Positions 11,125-21,728 of a stretch of DNA of 64,000 nt are shown here, one piece after another. Under the pieces are notes generated by a model. The model saw nothing but the letters and a program-made list of their open reading frames with translations. It did no database searches and was not told the origin of the DNA. The DNA comes from Mastigamoeba balamuthi. Taxonomy: Eukaryota; Evosea; Mastigamoebida; Mastigamoebidae. The stretch covers positions 36,085-100,084 of the forward strand of contig CACRSC010000109.1 in the NCBI GenBank assembly GCA_902651635.1. Reading direction: 5' to 3'. Both the position numbers and the translations under genes were made by a program. Every line of letters starts with the position of its first letter. Within the stretch, counting starts at the first letter, position 1.

Positions 11125-12800
11125 TCAGCTGTCCGCCTGGGGGTCCTCGTGCACGAGCTTCATGCGTGCCAGGGCGGACATGACCTCGTCGACGCACGAC
11201 TCGAGGGTCCTGCCCGCCGTGTCGATGCGCAGCTCGGGCGCCCTGGGCTCCTCGTACGGGTCGTCGACGCCCGTGAGCCCCTTGAGCAGCCCCTGGCGCG
11301 CCCTGGCGTAGAGCCCCTTGGTGTCGCGCCGCTCGCACTCGGCCAGCGGCGTCGCCACGTGCACCTCCACAAACGCCCCGTGCTCGCCGCACATCTGCCG
11401 CGCCCGCGCCCTCGACCCCTCGTACGGCGCGATGGGCGCGCAGATGGCGACGCCCCTGCACTTGACGACGAGGCTCGCGACGAACCCGATCCGCTCGATG
11501 TTCGCGTCCCTGCGAGGGCCCGGGGTAAGCTCAGCAGAGCTCGCGCGGCCCAGCACACGCGCCTGTCGGCCTTGGAGAACCCGAGGCCCTTGGAGAGGTT
11601 GTGCCGGACGACGTCGCCGTCGAGGACGACGACGGGCCGCGCGTCGCCGCAGAGGAGGAGCCTCTGGGCCACGGCGTTGGCGATGGTCGACTTGCCGCTG
11701 CCCGAGAGCCCCGTGAAGAACAGGCAGACGCCCCGCGCGCTCCCCGGGGCGTAGCGCGTGGACAGCACCCGCGCCACGCGCCCGCGGGCCCCGGCGCGCG
11801 CGAGGTCGCCCTCCCTGAGCGCCGCCAGCTCGCGCGCGAGGGCCTCCTGCTCGGCCTCGCCCACCAGGACGGGGACGACGCCCGTGGGCTGCTGCATCTC
11901 GCGCGCGGCGGCCAGCGAGTCGCGCAGGCCGACGAGGCCGTCGAGGTGCTCGGGCTCGGGGCCGACGCTCACGTGCGAGAAGCCGTAGTTGCGCGCGACG
12001 ATGCTGCGGAGCGCCGCGAGCCTCAGCAGGCCGTCGCGGGTCCGCGGGGCGTCGACGGCCGCGGGGACCAGCGACAGACGCGCAGCGCCCGCGCCGCCCC
12101 GCAGCGCGGCCTCCCACGAGAGCGCCCTGCAGACGTAGTCGGCGTCGCTCTCGCACAGGACCGTGCACGCGGCGGGGCCGGCAATTGACTCGGGCGCCGA
12201 GCGGGCGACCGCGACGGCCCGCGGGGTCGCAGCGTGGCGCGTGAAGTGCGCGACGGCCGAGGCGTGCGGGCCGCGGGCGAGGGCCGAGCGCACGGCGGCC
12301 GGCGTGGTGCGCAGCCGCGCGAGGTCGCGGTGCACGGGCGCCTCGACGCCGCGCAGCTCGCCGCCGACCCTCCACTCGCCCGCCCCCTCCTGCCACACGT
12401 CCTCCACCTCCATCACCGCCACCAGCCTCCCCTCCTCGTCCTGCCCACCCTTCCGTCAGGTCGGGCCGTATGACGTCACCGAGAGAAAACCGCGGAAAAA
12501 ACGTTGGGATGCGGGGGAAAGAGTGCTTTCCCTGAGGGAGAGCTGGCGGCATTTCAGCGAGTTTTCTGCGGTTTTTGCGGCGACGCCGAGCGTGACGGGC
12601 AGCGGCCAGGCGGCGCCCGACGCCAGCGCGCCGCGCGATGCGACGTGCAGCGCCTCGCGTCGCGTCATGAAGCCGGCGAGCGGGGCGAGGGCGCCCGAGA
12701 GGACCATCTCGGCGGCGGCGAGCTGGCGCGGGCGCAGGACGTGCTCGGGGCGCCCGGGCGACGGCGCGCGCAGGGCCGCCAGCTCGGCGCCCGAGGCCAT
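11125..12800 (-). CDS. ATP-sulfurylase-like domain fused to APS kinase
   Basis: Sulfate activation protein, 492 aa, exons 12800-12585, 12440-11563, 11509-11125, in phase. Residues 1 to about 300 resemble ATP sulfurylase: the N-terminal PUA-like part has [23 protein letters not shown] and VMEVEDVW. The catalytic blocks are not conserved: where the family has QTRNPxHxxH this protein reads [12 protein letters not shown] (about residue 140), and where it has GRDHAG it reads [10 protein letters not shown] (about 230). Residues about 305-492 are an APS kinase with intact P-loop [30 protein letters not shown] and [11 protein letters not shown]. So the kinase looks active and the sulfurylase dead, the mirror of fungal Met3. 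Intron 2 (11510-11562) has a GC donor. Order is sulfurylase-kinase, not the animal PAPSS order. Confidence 0.9.
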
Positions 12801-13657
12801 CGCGGGGCGCGCGGCGGGGCGCCCGTAGAGGGGCGGCGGGGTGTAGGAGGCCGAGGGGGCGCGGGGGCGCCGGAGGGGCGCAGGAGGGCTGGGAGTCAGC
12901 ATACAGGCGACGTCGGTGGGCGCCCGTCTGGTTTTCATAAATATCGGCCAGGATATCACCAGAGTTACCCGCTGATCCGAGATACTTGGAACTGATGCCA
13001 CCAACTGTGCAGGGCCTCTTTAGATACATCCATATATTTCTATGTTTCTTTAGATACATCCAAGACAACAGACGACTTCATTTCCCTAAGGGACGTTGCT
13101 GGGTCAAACGCCGCGGTGTTTGGAAGAAACATGAATAGGATAGAGCGACTCTTTACCCACAAAATCAAACGTTTCTAAAAATCGAATGGAGCGCTCGAAT
13201 CCCATTATCTAGCAGAGAGACAACCCACCATTCGAAAACTATTTGCTCATCATCATTGATGAAATAAATCAGCAGGGAATGTGGGTGTGCATTGTCACTT
13301 GCATTGATCACATCTGCTGCTGTTGGTGCTTCGTGGGCAGACGTTGCAGGCCACTTGTTTGAGATGGGCAGGGGGCTAATTGGTCTGTGTGATGGCAGTC
13401 AAGTTGGTAGTGCCATTGGTTGTCCTGCTGTGTAAGCTGTGGGCTGGAGATGAATATGTATAATAATGTGAAGGACCTCTTGGGGATGATCTCTTGCATG
13501 CCTGGATGCTGTCTATGTTACTTCTTTCTTTCCGACATAATGCCAATCAATTATTGAGTATCAAATTATTTGTTGAGCAGAGATGGCCCTTATCACCACA
13601 ACGTTCAAATTTAAGTAAAGGTTCTGAATTCTTCAAAACGGGAGACATAAATATGTT
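12801..13657. other. Intergenic; start of the AT-richer block
   Basis: No gene is supported. GC-rich sequence gives way to AT-rich sequence at about 12.93 kb. Short open frames show no recognisable protein. Confidence 0.5.
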
Positions 13658-13728
13658 GGGCTCTGCCCGGAATCGAACCGGGGCCACCTGTACCCTAAAC
13701 AGGTATTTTACCACTAAACTACAGAGCC
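13658..13728 (-). tRNA. tRNA-Pro (anticodon AGG)
   Basis: A 71-nt cloverleaf on the minus strand. Acceptor arm GGCTCTG/CAGAGCC is perfect, followed by C as discriminator. The D arm carries the A-box-like TAGTTTAGTGG. The anticodon stem CCTGT/ACAGG closes the 7-base loop TTAGGGT, giving AGG at positions 34-36 (proline, CCU). The B box GGTTCGATTCC is perfect. There is no intron. A T4 run, a plausible polymerase III stop, lies about 20 bases downstream. Confidence 0.96.
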
Positions 13729-13962
13729 TTTTCAATAGAATTGTTCTTTATTATGGGATTTCCGCATTTTTCAAAGGAACACAGGATTTATTAAGGCCAC
13801 TATTGGCATTGTAAGGGCCAAAGACATGCTCATATTTTGTACGTACATGTACAAGAACGGGTCCAAGGGCAGACTGAACAATCCTAAGCAGAAGAAGCAG
13901 GACTGTCAGTTCAAGAAGAAGCTGAAGAGGAATGAGACAAGTAAGCCAAAGCAGCATGTCAA

Positions 13963-14330
13963 GCATGTAGCAACATGTAGTGAAGGCTGACATAGCAGTG
14001 CGTAGTAAATGGTAGAACTACACACTGCTACACAGGCCTTCGCTCCACTGGCCTTTGCTATGTGCCACTACTCATGGGTCTGCAACACTGTGTAGTGAAG
14101 GGTGTATAGTAGCATGTAGTTCTACCATCTACTACATGCTGCTACATATGGGTCTGCTACAATGTATAGTGAAGGGTGCATAGCAGTGCATAGTTATACC
14201 ATCTGCTATGTGCTGCTACACAGGCCTTTACTACATGCTGCTACACATGGATCTGCTACACTGCATAGTGAAGAGTGTGTAGCAGCATGTAGTTCTACTA
14301 TTCACTACATACAGGGGTTGCTGGTCTCCT
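13963..14330. repeat. Repeat zone A: TGTAG/CTACA-rich tandem repeats
   Basis: Degenerate tandem units (about 80-110 bp) built from GTAGTGAAGGGTG, AGCAGCATGTAGTTCTAC and CTGCTACAyATGGGTCTGC words. The same family recurs in the same orientation at about 25318-25520. Confidence 0.8.
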
Positions 14331-15541
14331 TTACATCATCCATCATACATCAGAATGCAATTGAATCAAGAAATCAATATTTTTTGGTGAAAGAAGTGTT
14401 TGAGGAAGGGAGCAGCTTCAATCTGAAGGAAGAGTCTGTTCATAATGAACAGGAAGGGAAATTCAGTAAGTGCCATAAGACCCTGCTACTGCAGATACAG
14501 GTGCACAGGCAGCTGCAGCAGCCCCAGTCTCACCAGCAGGCATGGTCTCATTCATCTGATCAATGGCATCAAGAACAGCCTGTGAGCTGGTGTGGGTAAT
14601 GCTGCATCTGAGCCTCTTGGCCCTCGTTGCCTGGGACTTTGGGTGGGCTGAGCATATTGCCCTGCTTGTCTTTATTGTTAGTCACCAAAATTGAAGAAGA
14701 GGGGGCACTCACGACTCATTGGAGTACTGGTTCTGCCAGACAGCCTGGATGTGCTCGCAGATCTCCTTGTGAACCGTGGGGTCTCTGTGAAGAACGTGAC
14801 GAACTCGGGAGGCCAGACTGCCTGAATGATCTTGTCAAAGTGCATGTGGATGGTTGACCTGTTGATTATTACTGATAATAAAACAATTGTTAAGAAAAAA
14901 CGCACTTCCACTCAGGGTGGTCCTTGAACAGCAGGGTGGGTGTAGCTGGCCTTTGTTCACTTCTCTGTCTGCGTGACAATGGGTCTAGCCATTATCACAG
15001 ACAGAGCACTGAAGAAAGGGCCCCTCTTGGAAGGGAGGTTGCTCAATCCAGGGACTGTTCATCAGATAGTGTTAAACATCTTTTAAAAAAGGCACATCCA
15101 GAGATGCTGATAATGATCTCCTTCACCTACCTGCTGGAGTCCACACTCTGCTGCAGCACATCCAAACTATTTTGTTCGAAACACAAAATGTTGAGTGTGT
15201 TTCTACAGAAAATGAAGAGAGAACGGGCCCATCAGTCAATCAGTTCATGAAACATGACTGATGAATTCCCACTAAAAGGGTAAAAATCGTTACAAATGAT
15301 CAATATCACATGCCCTTAATTTCAGAAGCTCTTGGAAGCATTTAAAGCACGATTTCACAGAAATTTTTCAAATCAAGTGATTTGCGACAAAGGTAATATG
15401 TGCTGGCATGTGCTGGGATATGTGCCGGCAGCACAGTGTATGTGCCAGTGTATATGCCAGTGTATGAGTCGGCATGGATAGTGTCAGTAGTTTTGTGATC
15501 AATGGTAATCAATAAGGCATTCAAAGCAGACACAGTGACTT
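14331..15541. other. AT-rich stretch with eroded coding fragments
   Basis: No intact gene. Minus-strand frames near 14500-14640 (Ala/Gln-rich) and 14700-14860 (HFDKIIQAVWPPEFVTFF, then a different frame with VHKEICEHIQAVWQNQY just before a GTGAGT donor-like site) look protein-coding but shift frame, so they are probably parts of a decayed gene. Function unknown. Confidence 0.4.
15395..15480. repeat. Palindromic GTGCTGGCA/TGCCAGCAC repeat cluster
   Basis: Several copies of TATGTGCyGGCA-like words in both orientations. This is the same repeat family that fills introns of the gene at 17204-20439. Confidence 0.7.
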
Positions 15542-16220
15542 TTAATTGTAATAACCAACTGGTTTCATTGCTTTAGTCACACTAGGGTCAGACTCATCGG
15601 AGGAGAGGGCATCATCATCATCACTGCACTCAGCACAATCCATGATGCAGTCCTTTGGATCAGCCATAACGTCGTTCAGGCCATTAAAAGGATGCATCTT
15701 GGTTGATGAATCCCTCTTCAAACATCCCAAGGTCCATCTGCAGAGGACTGATCAGGAGTAGCTCATCGGAGTTGGAGAGCCAGGAGTCCAGGTTCGCATT
15801 GCTCCAAAGAGAAGACTCTCTTTCTGCATAATGAGTCACCCACATGATGTACTCTCCAAGGCGTTTGACTTCCTCAGTAGTTCCCTTGATGGTGATGAGC
15901 CTGTAGCACAGCCTCTGAGCATCAGCATCGCAATTGAAGGGCGAATCTGGATGAACACAGTGCTCCAACCAGTTGTTGTTGTCCTTGGCGACTGAGATGA
16001 GCCTGGAATGCTGCTGGATTGATGGCAGGGATGCCTTCAATGGCATAAGAGAAAAACGAATCTTTTCACAGCAGTCATCACTGCAGTGAGTGTAAGAACT
16101 GGTCCTATTCGTCCAAAGAGTGATGGTCTCAAGAATAACAGCCCTGTGAGTCGGATGCAAGCCATCAGCAATCCATAACTGAGGAACTGGGCAGTCATAA
16201 CCTTGTACTGATGGTGTCAA
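15542..16220 (-). pseudogene. Hypothetical acidic-tailed protein, frame change near 15.73 kb
   Basis: A minus-strand frame from about 16220 to 15684 and a second overlapping frame from about 15730 to 15542 read like one protein: a globular part (LWIADGLHPTHRAVILETIT and later WVTHYAERESSLWSNANL) and an acidic tail with DDDDALSSDESD. The frames switch between 15684 and 15730, either by an intron I cannot place or by a frameshift. No family recognised. Context (repeats, decayed transposon genes) favours a mobile-element or orphan gene. Confidence 0.4.
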
Positions 16221-16562
16221 GTGGCATAGAACAGCTGTGGACAGAGCTGCAGGAGCCCTATGAACTCCAGAGACCTCCCAGCACGTACTGTGGCCTTATG
16301 TAGCAGTAGGGCAGCCCATAGTGCAGGCAGAAGCACAGAAGACTCCGGGGACGAGAGGGAATGCCCTGACACTGAGCAAGACAGTTAATTGACATCAGAA
16401 CTGTGGTCATAGCTCGTGTGGGACATAACAGTCTGCAGTACCCATGGCAGCAGAGCAGAGACCAGAAGCACGATCATGTCATCCAGCTGAATGAAGTTCT
16501 TTTAGCATGTTCTTCGTTCCCTTATGACCCAGGAAAGCCAGAGTTGGAGTAATGAGGCAGTC

Positions 16563-17210
16563 TCACATCTTTCTGATTGCAAAGGTCATTGTCTTCATCT
16601 GGTGCCAGCCAGCCAGTGATGGAATGATTGTACTGTGCAGAGGGCTGTATTCCTGGTCATGCATTTGCCATAGCTTAGAGAACACCTGCTGGTCACCCTC
16701 AAACACCGGGATCAGGAGCAGCTGGGCACCAATGCCTCCTGTGGCCACTTACTTCCATGTGAGTCTCCTCCATGAAACGGACCATGTCCGTATAAGAGGC
16801 AGTCTGTGCAGACTCTGTGCTGCCACCAGTCCACATCTGGCAGCTGATGAGTATGAACAGATGCCTGTTGCACAGCACGCACCTGTGCTGGATTCCATCT
16901 ATCAATGCCCTTGTACACAGCTGAGTGCTGAGCAGCCTGTTCTGTTGCTGAGGTTCCTGACCTGGGCCTTGAGTGCCCTAACATGGGACAGGTCTGGGCC
17001 AACTGGGTCGCCCTCTGGGATGTTGGCTGGGCCCAGTTGAGCCTGGTGCACTTGCGTACTGCACTTGTACTTGCCATGAATAGGCCAGGCACCATCTTTG
17101 GCTTCCATCACTGCTATGCTTGCAGCTGTGCTGCTGGCAGATATTGTGTGCCAGTGGCAGATGACATCATTTTCAAAAATTGTTTGGGTTGTCCTACAAG
17201 CCGATGTCAA
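16563..17210 (-). pseudogene. Decayed transposon-like coding fragment
   Basis: Three consecutive minus-strand frames (17210-16902, 16905-16699, 16748-16563) read in order like one broken protein. The last contains LLLIPVFEGDQQVFSKLWQM followed by IIPSLAGWHQMKTM, a layout (GDQ, then P-x-GxxH) seen in several eukaryotic transposon-derived proteins. Each frame ends in a stop where the next begins, which indicates frameshifts. The similarity is weak and by eye only. Confidence 0.35.
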
Positions 17211-19598
17211 CTATGCTATCTGCACCAAGCACCCCCAAGAAGGAGAAGCCCGAGATATGTCACCACGTTCACTTCACCCCACTCATTCTCCTTCTAAAGC
17301 ATTCCCAGCCCACCGAGTTTGAAGTTGAATATGCCCTATACCAACAGTATATGTGCTGTGTTACGCAGCATGAGCATGAGAGGCTGGATGTGCCTACATC
17401 CTCTGATCAAGCCCCTGCTGCACCACAGGCCTCGACGACACGCTGTTCTGGTGAGTTCTTCCCTTTTCAAACACACAATCATCTGCCAGCACATGCTATG
17501 TGCTGGTGGTTTAATTCTGTACTGGCGGCAGTGCCAGCATTACATATAGTATATGCTGCTGGCACATACTTACGCCAGACAATATGCTGCTGGCACATAA
17601 TTATATGCTGCTGGCACATAACTATATTGCCACCAGCACAATCACTGGCACTGTATCCCTTTACAACCTGACATTATTTCTGTTCTCAAAGTGGTTTCCA
17701 CGATCACTTCTGCAGCCCCAGTTCAACATGAGGCCATGGCAGCAGCAGCAGCACCAGTCGTTGAGCCCAAGCTGTCTCCTGAGCCCCAGCAGCAGCAGGA
17801 CAATGAGCCAGAGAAGGTGAACGAGCAGCTGATGGAGCAGGACAAGAAGACTGAGCTGCAGGACAGTGACACCGAGCAGCAGGATGATGCAGAGGCCAAG
17901 CAGCAGGACGAGAAGCTGGACGAACAGGAGGAGAACGTGAGGGACGAGCAACAGGACCAGGGGGACGAGGACGACAGCGACAGTGAGGGGGCCCCTAGTG
18001 CTGAGCCCACCAGCATGCAGGACCGGAACGTGGGATGGCCTGCTTCCTCTGGTGCCAGGGAGCTCCAGCCATGGCAGAAGCCCCGGCCCTGGCCAGCTTC
18101 CTCTGCTTCCTGTGACTGGGGGGCATTCCAGGGTGCTGGAGTGTGCACCAGGCAGCAGGTTGCTGTCATGGACCCCCGTGTGGCAGGTCACCCAGCAGAG
18201 TGCTCCGAGCATGAATGGGCTGACCTCATGGCCTTGTACCCTCAACCATGCCCTGAAGACATCACCACAGATAGCAGCACGATTCCCGAGAGAGCCAGTG
18301 CCAGAGCAGTATGCTCTTCATTCTCAATTCTAATTAAAACAGACCAGGACATACCTGCCAGTGATCAGGTCAATGACTGTTCCACGCCTCATGACAGGCC
18401 CCTGCTGCATAGGCCTGCGTGACATGTACTTCTGGGACGTGTGCCACATGGAATCTGGCAAACGGGCCACATTGCTGCAGTCTGGCAGTGTGTACTGGGC
18501 CTATGTGGAGAACAAGTGGACTCTTATCATTCTCAACCTCATCATTCCAGTCAACACCAGCATGAAGAAGCAGTTGAGCTGCCTCGTCCTCAACCCGACG
18601 TTTTCAGTGACTGGTGAGCAGAAGAAGATCACAGTGATCAGCATCCCCTGTGGTGCTGTAAGGCACCCTGTTGTGCTAACAGCATGGCAGCACTTCTACA
18701 TCAACTTCATCCTGCACAACAGTGAGAGTGCGATCAATTTGTATGAATTTCCTCTGTCTTTTACTCGTATTTGCTTTAATCATTTTTTTGAGTTTACTGT
18801 TACTTTTCGTTTATGTGCTGCCGGCATATAGCTTTATGCCAGCAGCACATAGCATATGCCACTGGCACATAGCTATATGCCAGCGGCATATAACTATATG
18901 CTGGCAGCACATAGCCTATGCTGCCAGAATATAGAAAAAGTCACCAGTAAAACCAGTATAACTCACTTTTCAGCCCACTGCTGCAGCAGTACAGGCAGGC
19001 AACAACGCCTGAGGCAGGCCAGCAGTACGAGGACACTGTTGTGCAGGCCTTCATTGATGTCATCTCCACCCTGACCAGGAACAGGGTCATTCTGACCATA
19101 GAGGAGGCAGTCCAGGCAAGGACTGACTGCCTGAAGCTCATGTACTTCACAATGCCATTCTGGGACCCAACAGAGAACACTGTGCAGAATGCAACCACGA
19201 TACTGACTGCTGTTGCAGCTGAGGTGCATTGCCTCAGCTGCCTCAGTGCGAGGGGACGTGCCATGGATGGCCCTAAAGCCATGCTAAATGCTGTGAGAAG
19301 CATCAAGGACAAGATCAAGGAAGCCAAGCAGGCCAGCAAGGAAACGTCTTCTGCATCTGGAGATGAGGCTGAGAGCTCCAGCTCCGAGTCCATTAACGAG
19401 CTGCAGGCCAAGAAGGTGGTGGAGTGCAACAGGGACGAGGATCAGGAGGAGCACAAGGAGAAGACAACGACATGCAAGAGGACAAGAGAGGAAAGCAACG
19501 AGAAGTACTTGGCTCCAGCTGCACCAGCTGCACCAGCTGCACCACATCGTCTTCTTTCTTATTCACCTTTGAAGATCCAGCAGTGTCTGGCACCAGCC

Positions 19599-19633
<35 letters not shown>

Positions 19634-20439
19634 CCGCGAGATGCTTAGGGCCCCTGGTGCTCCAGCAAAGCACACGTGGTGGTCTCAGCAGCCCACGGAG
19701 GCCTGGGATAACAACAACATTGATGCCATGAGTCTCCAGGACACTCACACAGCCCTGCACCAGGCCGTGAGCAATGCCATATGTCGAATTCCCTCCCCTT
19801 TATTAACACACACTTTATATGCCAGCAGCATATAATTATATGCTGGCGGCACATAATTATATGCCAGCAGCACATAATTATATGCTGGCAGCACATAGCA
19901 TATGCTGCTGACACATAAATATTTAACAGCAACAACTAGCACTAATCGTTGTTAAACCACAGAAAGAGTATGAGGAGGCTCTGCAGTCAGCACTGCAGTC
20001 CATACAGTCCCTCAGCACATGTATGAAGGACCTGCTATCACTGAATCAGAAATCTCAGGACGAGGTGAAGAGGCTGACTGCTGAAATTGCCTCTGCTGCT
20101 GGACCAGGTCTCCTTGTTCCAGCACAGCAGCAGGTTCAGATCATCAAGGGCTTGGAGGCTGCCAGGGCCAAGTTGAAGGAGAAGATCACCACGTACAAGA
20201 AAGAGCAGCTCAGGGTGACCAACGACCTGCATGAGCAGCACGTGCTCATTGTAATGTTGAAGAGCCAGAATGAGGGGCTCAAGGAGCAGCTGGAGCTTCT
20301 CAAGTCCGAGTGTGCCAATTGGAGGGAGTACGAGTCCCTCAAGGGCACCAGCACCACTTTCTCCAAGCACAAAGTGCCCACCTCTCACTCCGCTCACTCT
20401 GCATCTGGGCCCGTCTCAATTGCTTTGTCCTCCAAATAA
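17204..20439 (+). CDS. Five-exon unknown protein with C-terminal coiled coil
   Basis: Exons 17204-17450, 17716-18297, 18362-18740, 18974-19766 and 19963-20439 join in phase to about 825 aa. Exon 2 is Gln/Glu/Asp-rich and disordered. Exon 3 is a globular hydrophobic segment (DMYFWDVCHMESGKRATLL, NKWTLIILNLIIPVN). Exon 4 is helical with Ala runs (AAPAAPAAP, then nine or more Ala). Exon 5 is a coiled coil (VKRLTAEIASAAG, LKEKITTYKKEQLRV). No known family. Donors are GTGAGT, GTGCC, GTATG and GTGAGC. Three of four introns are packed with the palindromic TATGCTGGCAGCACATA repeat. In a transposon-rich block, this could be an element-encoded gene or a host orphan. Confidence 0.6.
17510..17650. repeat. 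Palindromic intron repeats (intron 1 of the 17.2-20.4 kb gene)
   Basis: Copies of ATATGCTGCTGGCACATA and its inverse TATGTGCTGG separated by AATT/CTTACG spacers. Single units are near-palindromic and the array can fold into hairpins. Confidence 0.85.
18810..18935. repeat. Palindromic intron repeats (intron 3 of the same gene)
   Basis: About seven alternating units of the type TATGCCAGCAGCACATAG and TATGCTGGCAGCACATAG inside the intron 18741-18973. Confidence 0.88.
19815..19925. repeat. Palindromic intron repeats (intron 4 of the same gene)
   Basis: Regular units of about 24 bp, ATTATATGCCAGCAGCACATA alternating with ATGCTGG variants, inside the intron 19767-19962. This is the most regular of the arrays. 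Confidence 0.9.
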
Positions 20440-20524
20440 AAGCAATTGTTCTCTACATATTTTGCACTTTTGTATGACACGTGCATCAGCATCAAAGCAC
20501 ATCACTCTCTCTGCCGTCTCTTAC

Positions 20525-20645
20525 TTTGTATGCTGGCAGCATACACTATATGCCAGTGACATATACTATATACTGCCGGCACATAGCATGTACGAGCGGC
20601 ACAGTATGTGCTGGTGACAATAACCACTGACATAACTGCTGGCTT
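20525..20645. repeat. Palindromic repeats downstream of the same gene
   Basis: Five or so diverged units (TATGCTGGCAGCATACAC, TATGCCAGTGACATATAC and others) between the stop at 20439 and the next candidate exon at about 20668. Confidence 0.8.
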
Positions 20646-20667
20646 ATAACCCCCTTCCTTGTTCCAG

Positions 20668-21728
20668 GCCCCAGTTCTCATGGGTGCCCATGCAGAATCG
20701 TGCACGATTTTGTATACACACTTGCTTATAGGCCTTCTGCTCGTGTTGAAAGGCACAGTCAATTCCGAGCTTACTTCACAACGCACGACGTGTTTTTTCT
20801 AAGAGACGAAAACCGCCAGCAGATAACACCTTTTTCGGGGGAATTCCTGCCCATTAGGTATGATTCACCCATTCACACACTTATTGTGTCTGAATAACTT
20901 GTTTTACTGTCTATCAACAGGAATCGCCGAGACCCTGGACTTGATAAGGAAGAANTGCTCGTGTTGAAAGGCACAGTCAATTCCGAGCTTACTTCACAAC
21001 GCACGACGTGTTTTTTCTAAGAGACGAAAACCGCCAGCAGATAACACCTTTTTCGGGGGAATTCCTGCCCATTAGGTATGATTCACCCATTCACACACTT
21101 ATTGTGTCTGAATAACTTGTTTTACTGTCTATCAACAGGAATCGCCGAGACCCTGGACTTGATAAGGAAGAAGTTCAGGGGTGCCCAGAGCAGGATCACC
21201 TGATGGTCATTAGTGGCCATGGAAACATCAAGGAGTCGTCCCTTCAGTACAGCTCCCCCACTGGCACTGTTTGCACCACCTTCTTCAGGAGTGGCACAGG
21301 CATTTCTGCCTGTTGTCTCCAAGGGCCTGCTGCTGTCTTCCTGTGGATTAATGGAGGACCCAACCCTGTATGACGGGGTGTACACAGGACGTGCATGGCT
21401 GGCTGGGCACAGCAACGTCAAGGTTAGACATACTGCAACAGATGGCACCATGTATGAGTTCTACAGTGTGGAGTGGACAAGCAGTGCCCTGGAGGAGGTC
21501 GGTCTTCTAACTGCCGTGCTTGGAAACCAGAGAAGCCATTCCCTTCAGGAATTGTACCTGCATGGCGTCTTCCCCTGGGAATTGCCTCTGTTGTTGGAGA
21601 GCACCTTCTTCTTCACACTTTTGTACCCCCAAACTCCAGCAAGAAGAAAAATAGAAACGATATTCAGATTCCAGTTTTCCCCTCTGTTGTTGGGCTTCAC
21701 TTCTGTATGGCGATTTGGAACAGCATAG
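20668..21728 (+). CDS. Possible gene spanning the scaffold join, uncertain
   Basis: A candidate exon from about 20668 reads through VHDFVYTLAYRPSARVERH and RDENRQQITPFSGEFLPIR to a GTATG donor; after an intron ending CAACAG (21138) the frame continues with RRDPGLDKEEVQGCPEQDHL and closes near 21390. A different frame (21213-21728) also looks coding (VRHTATDGTMYEFYSVEW). The whole first exon and intron are duplicated around an N at 20955, so the assembly here cannot be trusted and neither can the model. No family recognised. Confidence 0.3.
20738..21172. repeat. Exact 217-bp direct duplication around a single N
   Basis: Bases 20738-20954 and 20956-21172 appear identical and abut the only ambiguous base in the window (20955). 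This is what results when two overlapping contig ends are joined without merging. It is most likely an assembly artefact rather than a biological repeat. Confidence 0.9.

Noticed and set aside
12503-12995. Plus-strand frames over the APS-kinase gene's first exon
   Set aside because: Antisense shadow; Arg/Gly-rich with no domain.
14162-14599. Plus-strand frame of 145 residues
   Set aside because: Its first half is translated tandem repeat and the opposite strand looks more like real coding.
19815-19925. Regularly spaced repeats resembling a CRISPR array
   Set aside because: The units are near-palindromic, alternate in orientation, have no distinct spacers, and lie in a eukaryotic intron.
20738-21172. 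Tandem gene duplication at 20.7-21.2 kb
   Set aside because: Identity of both copies and the N exactly between them fit a scaffold join better than a real duplication.
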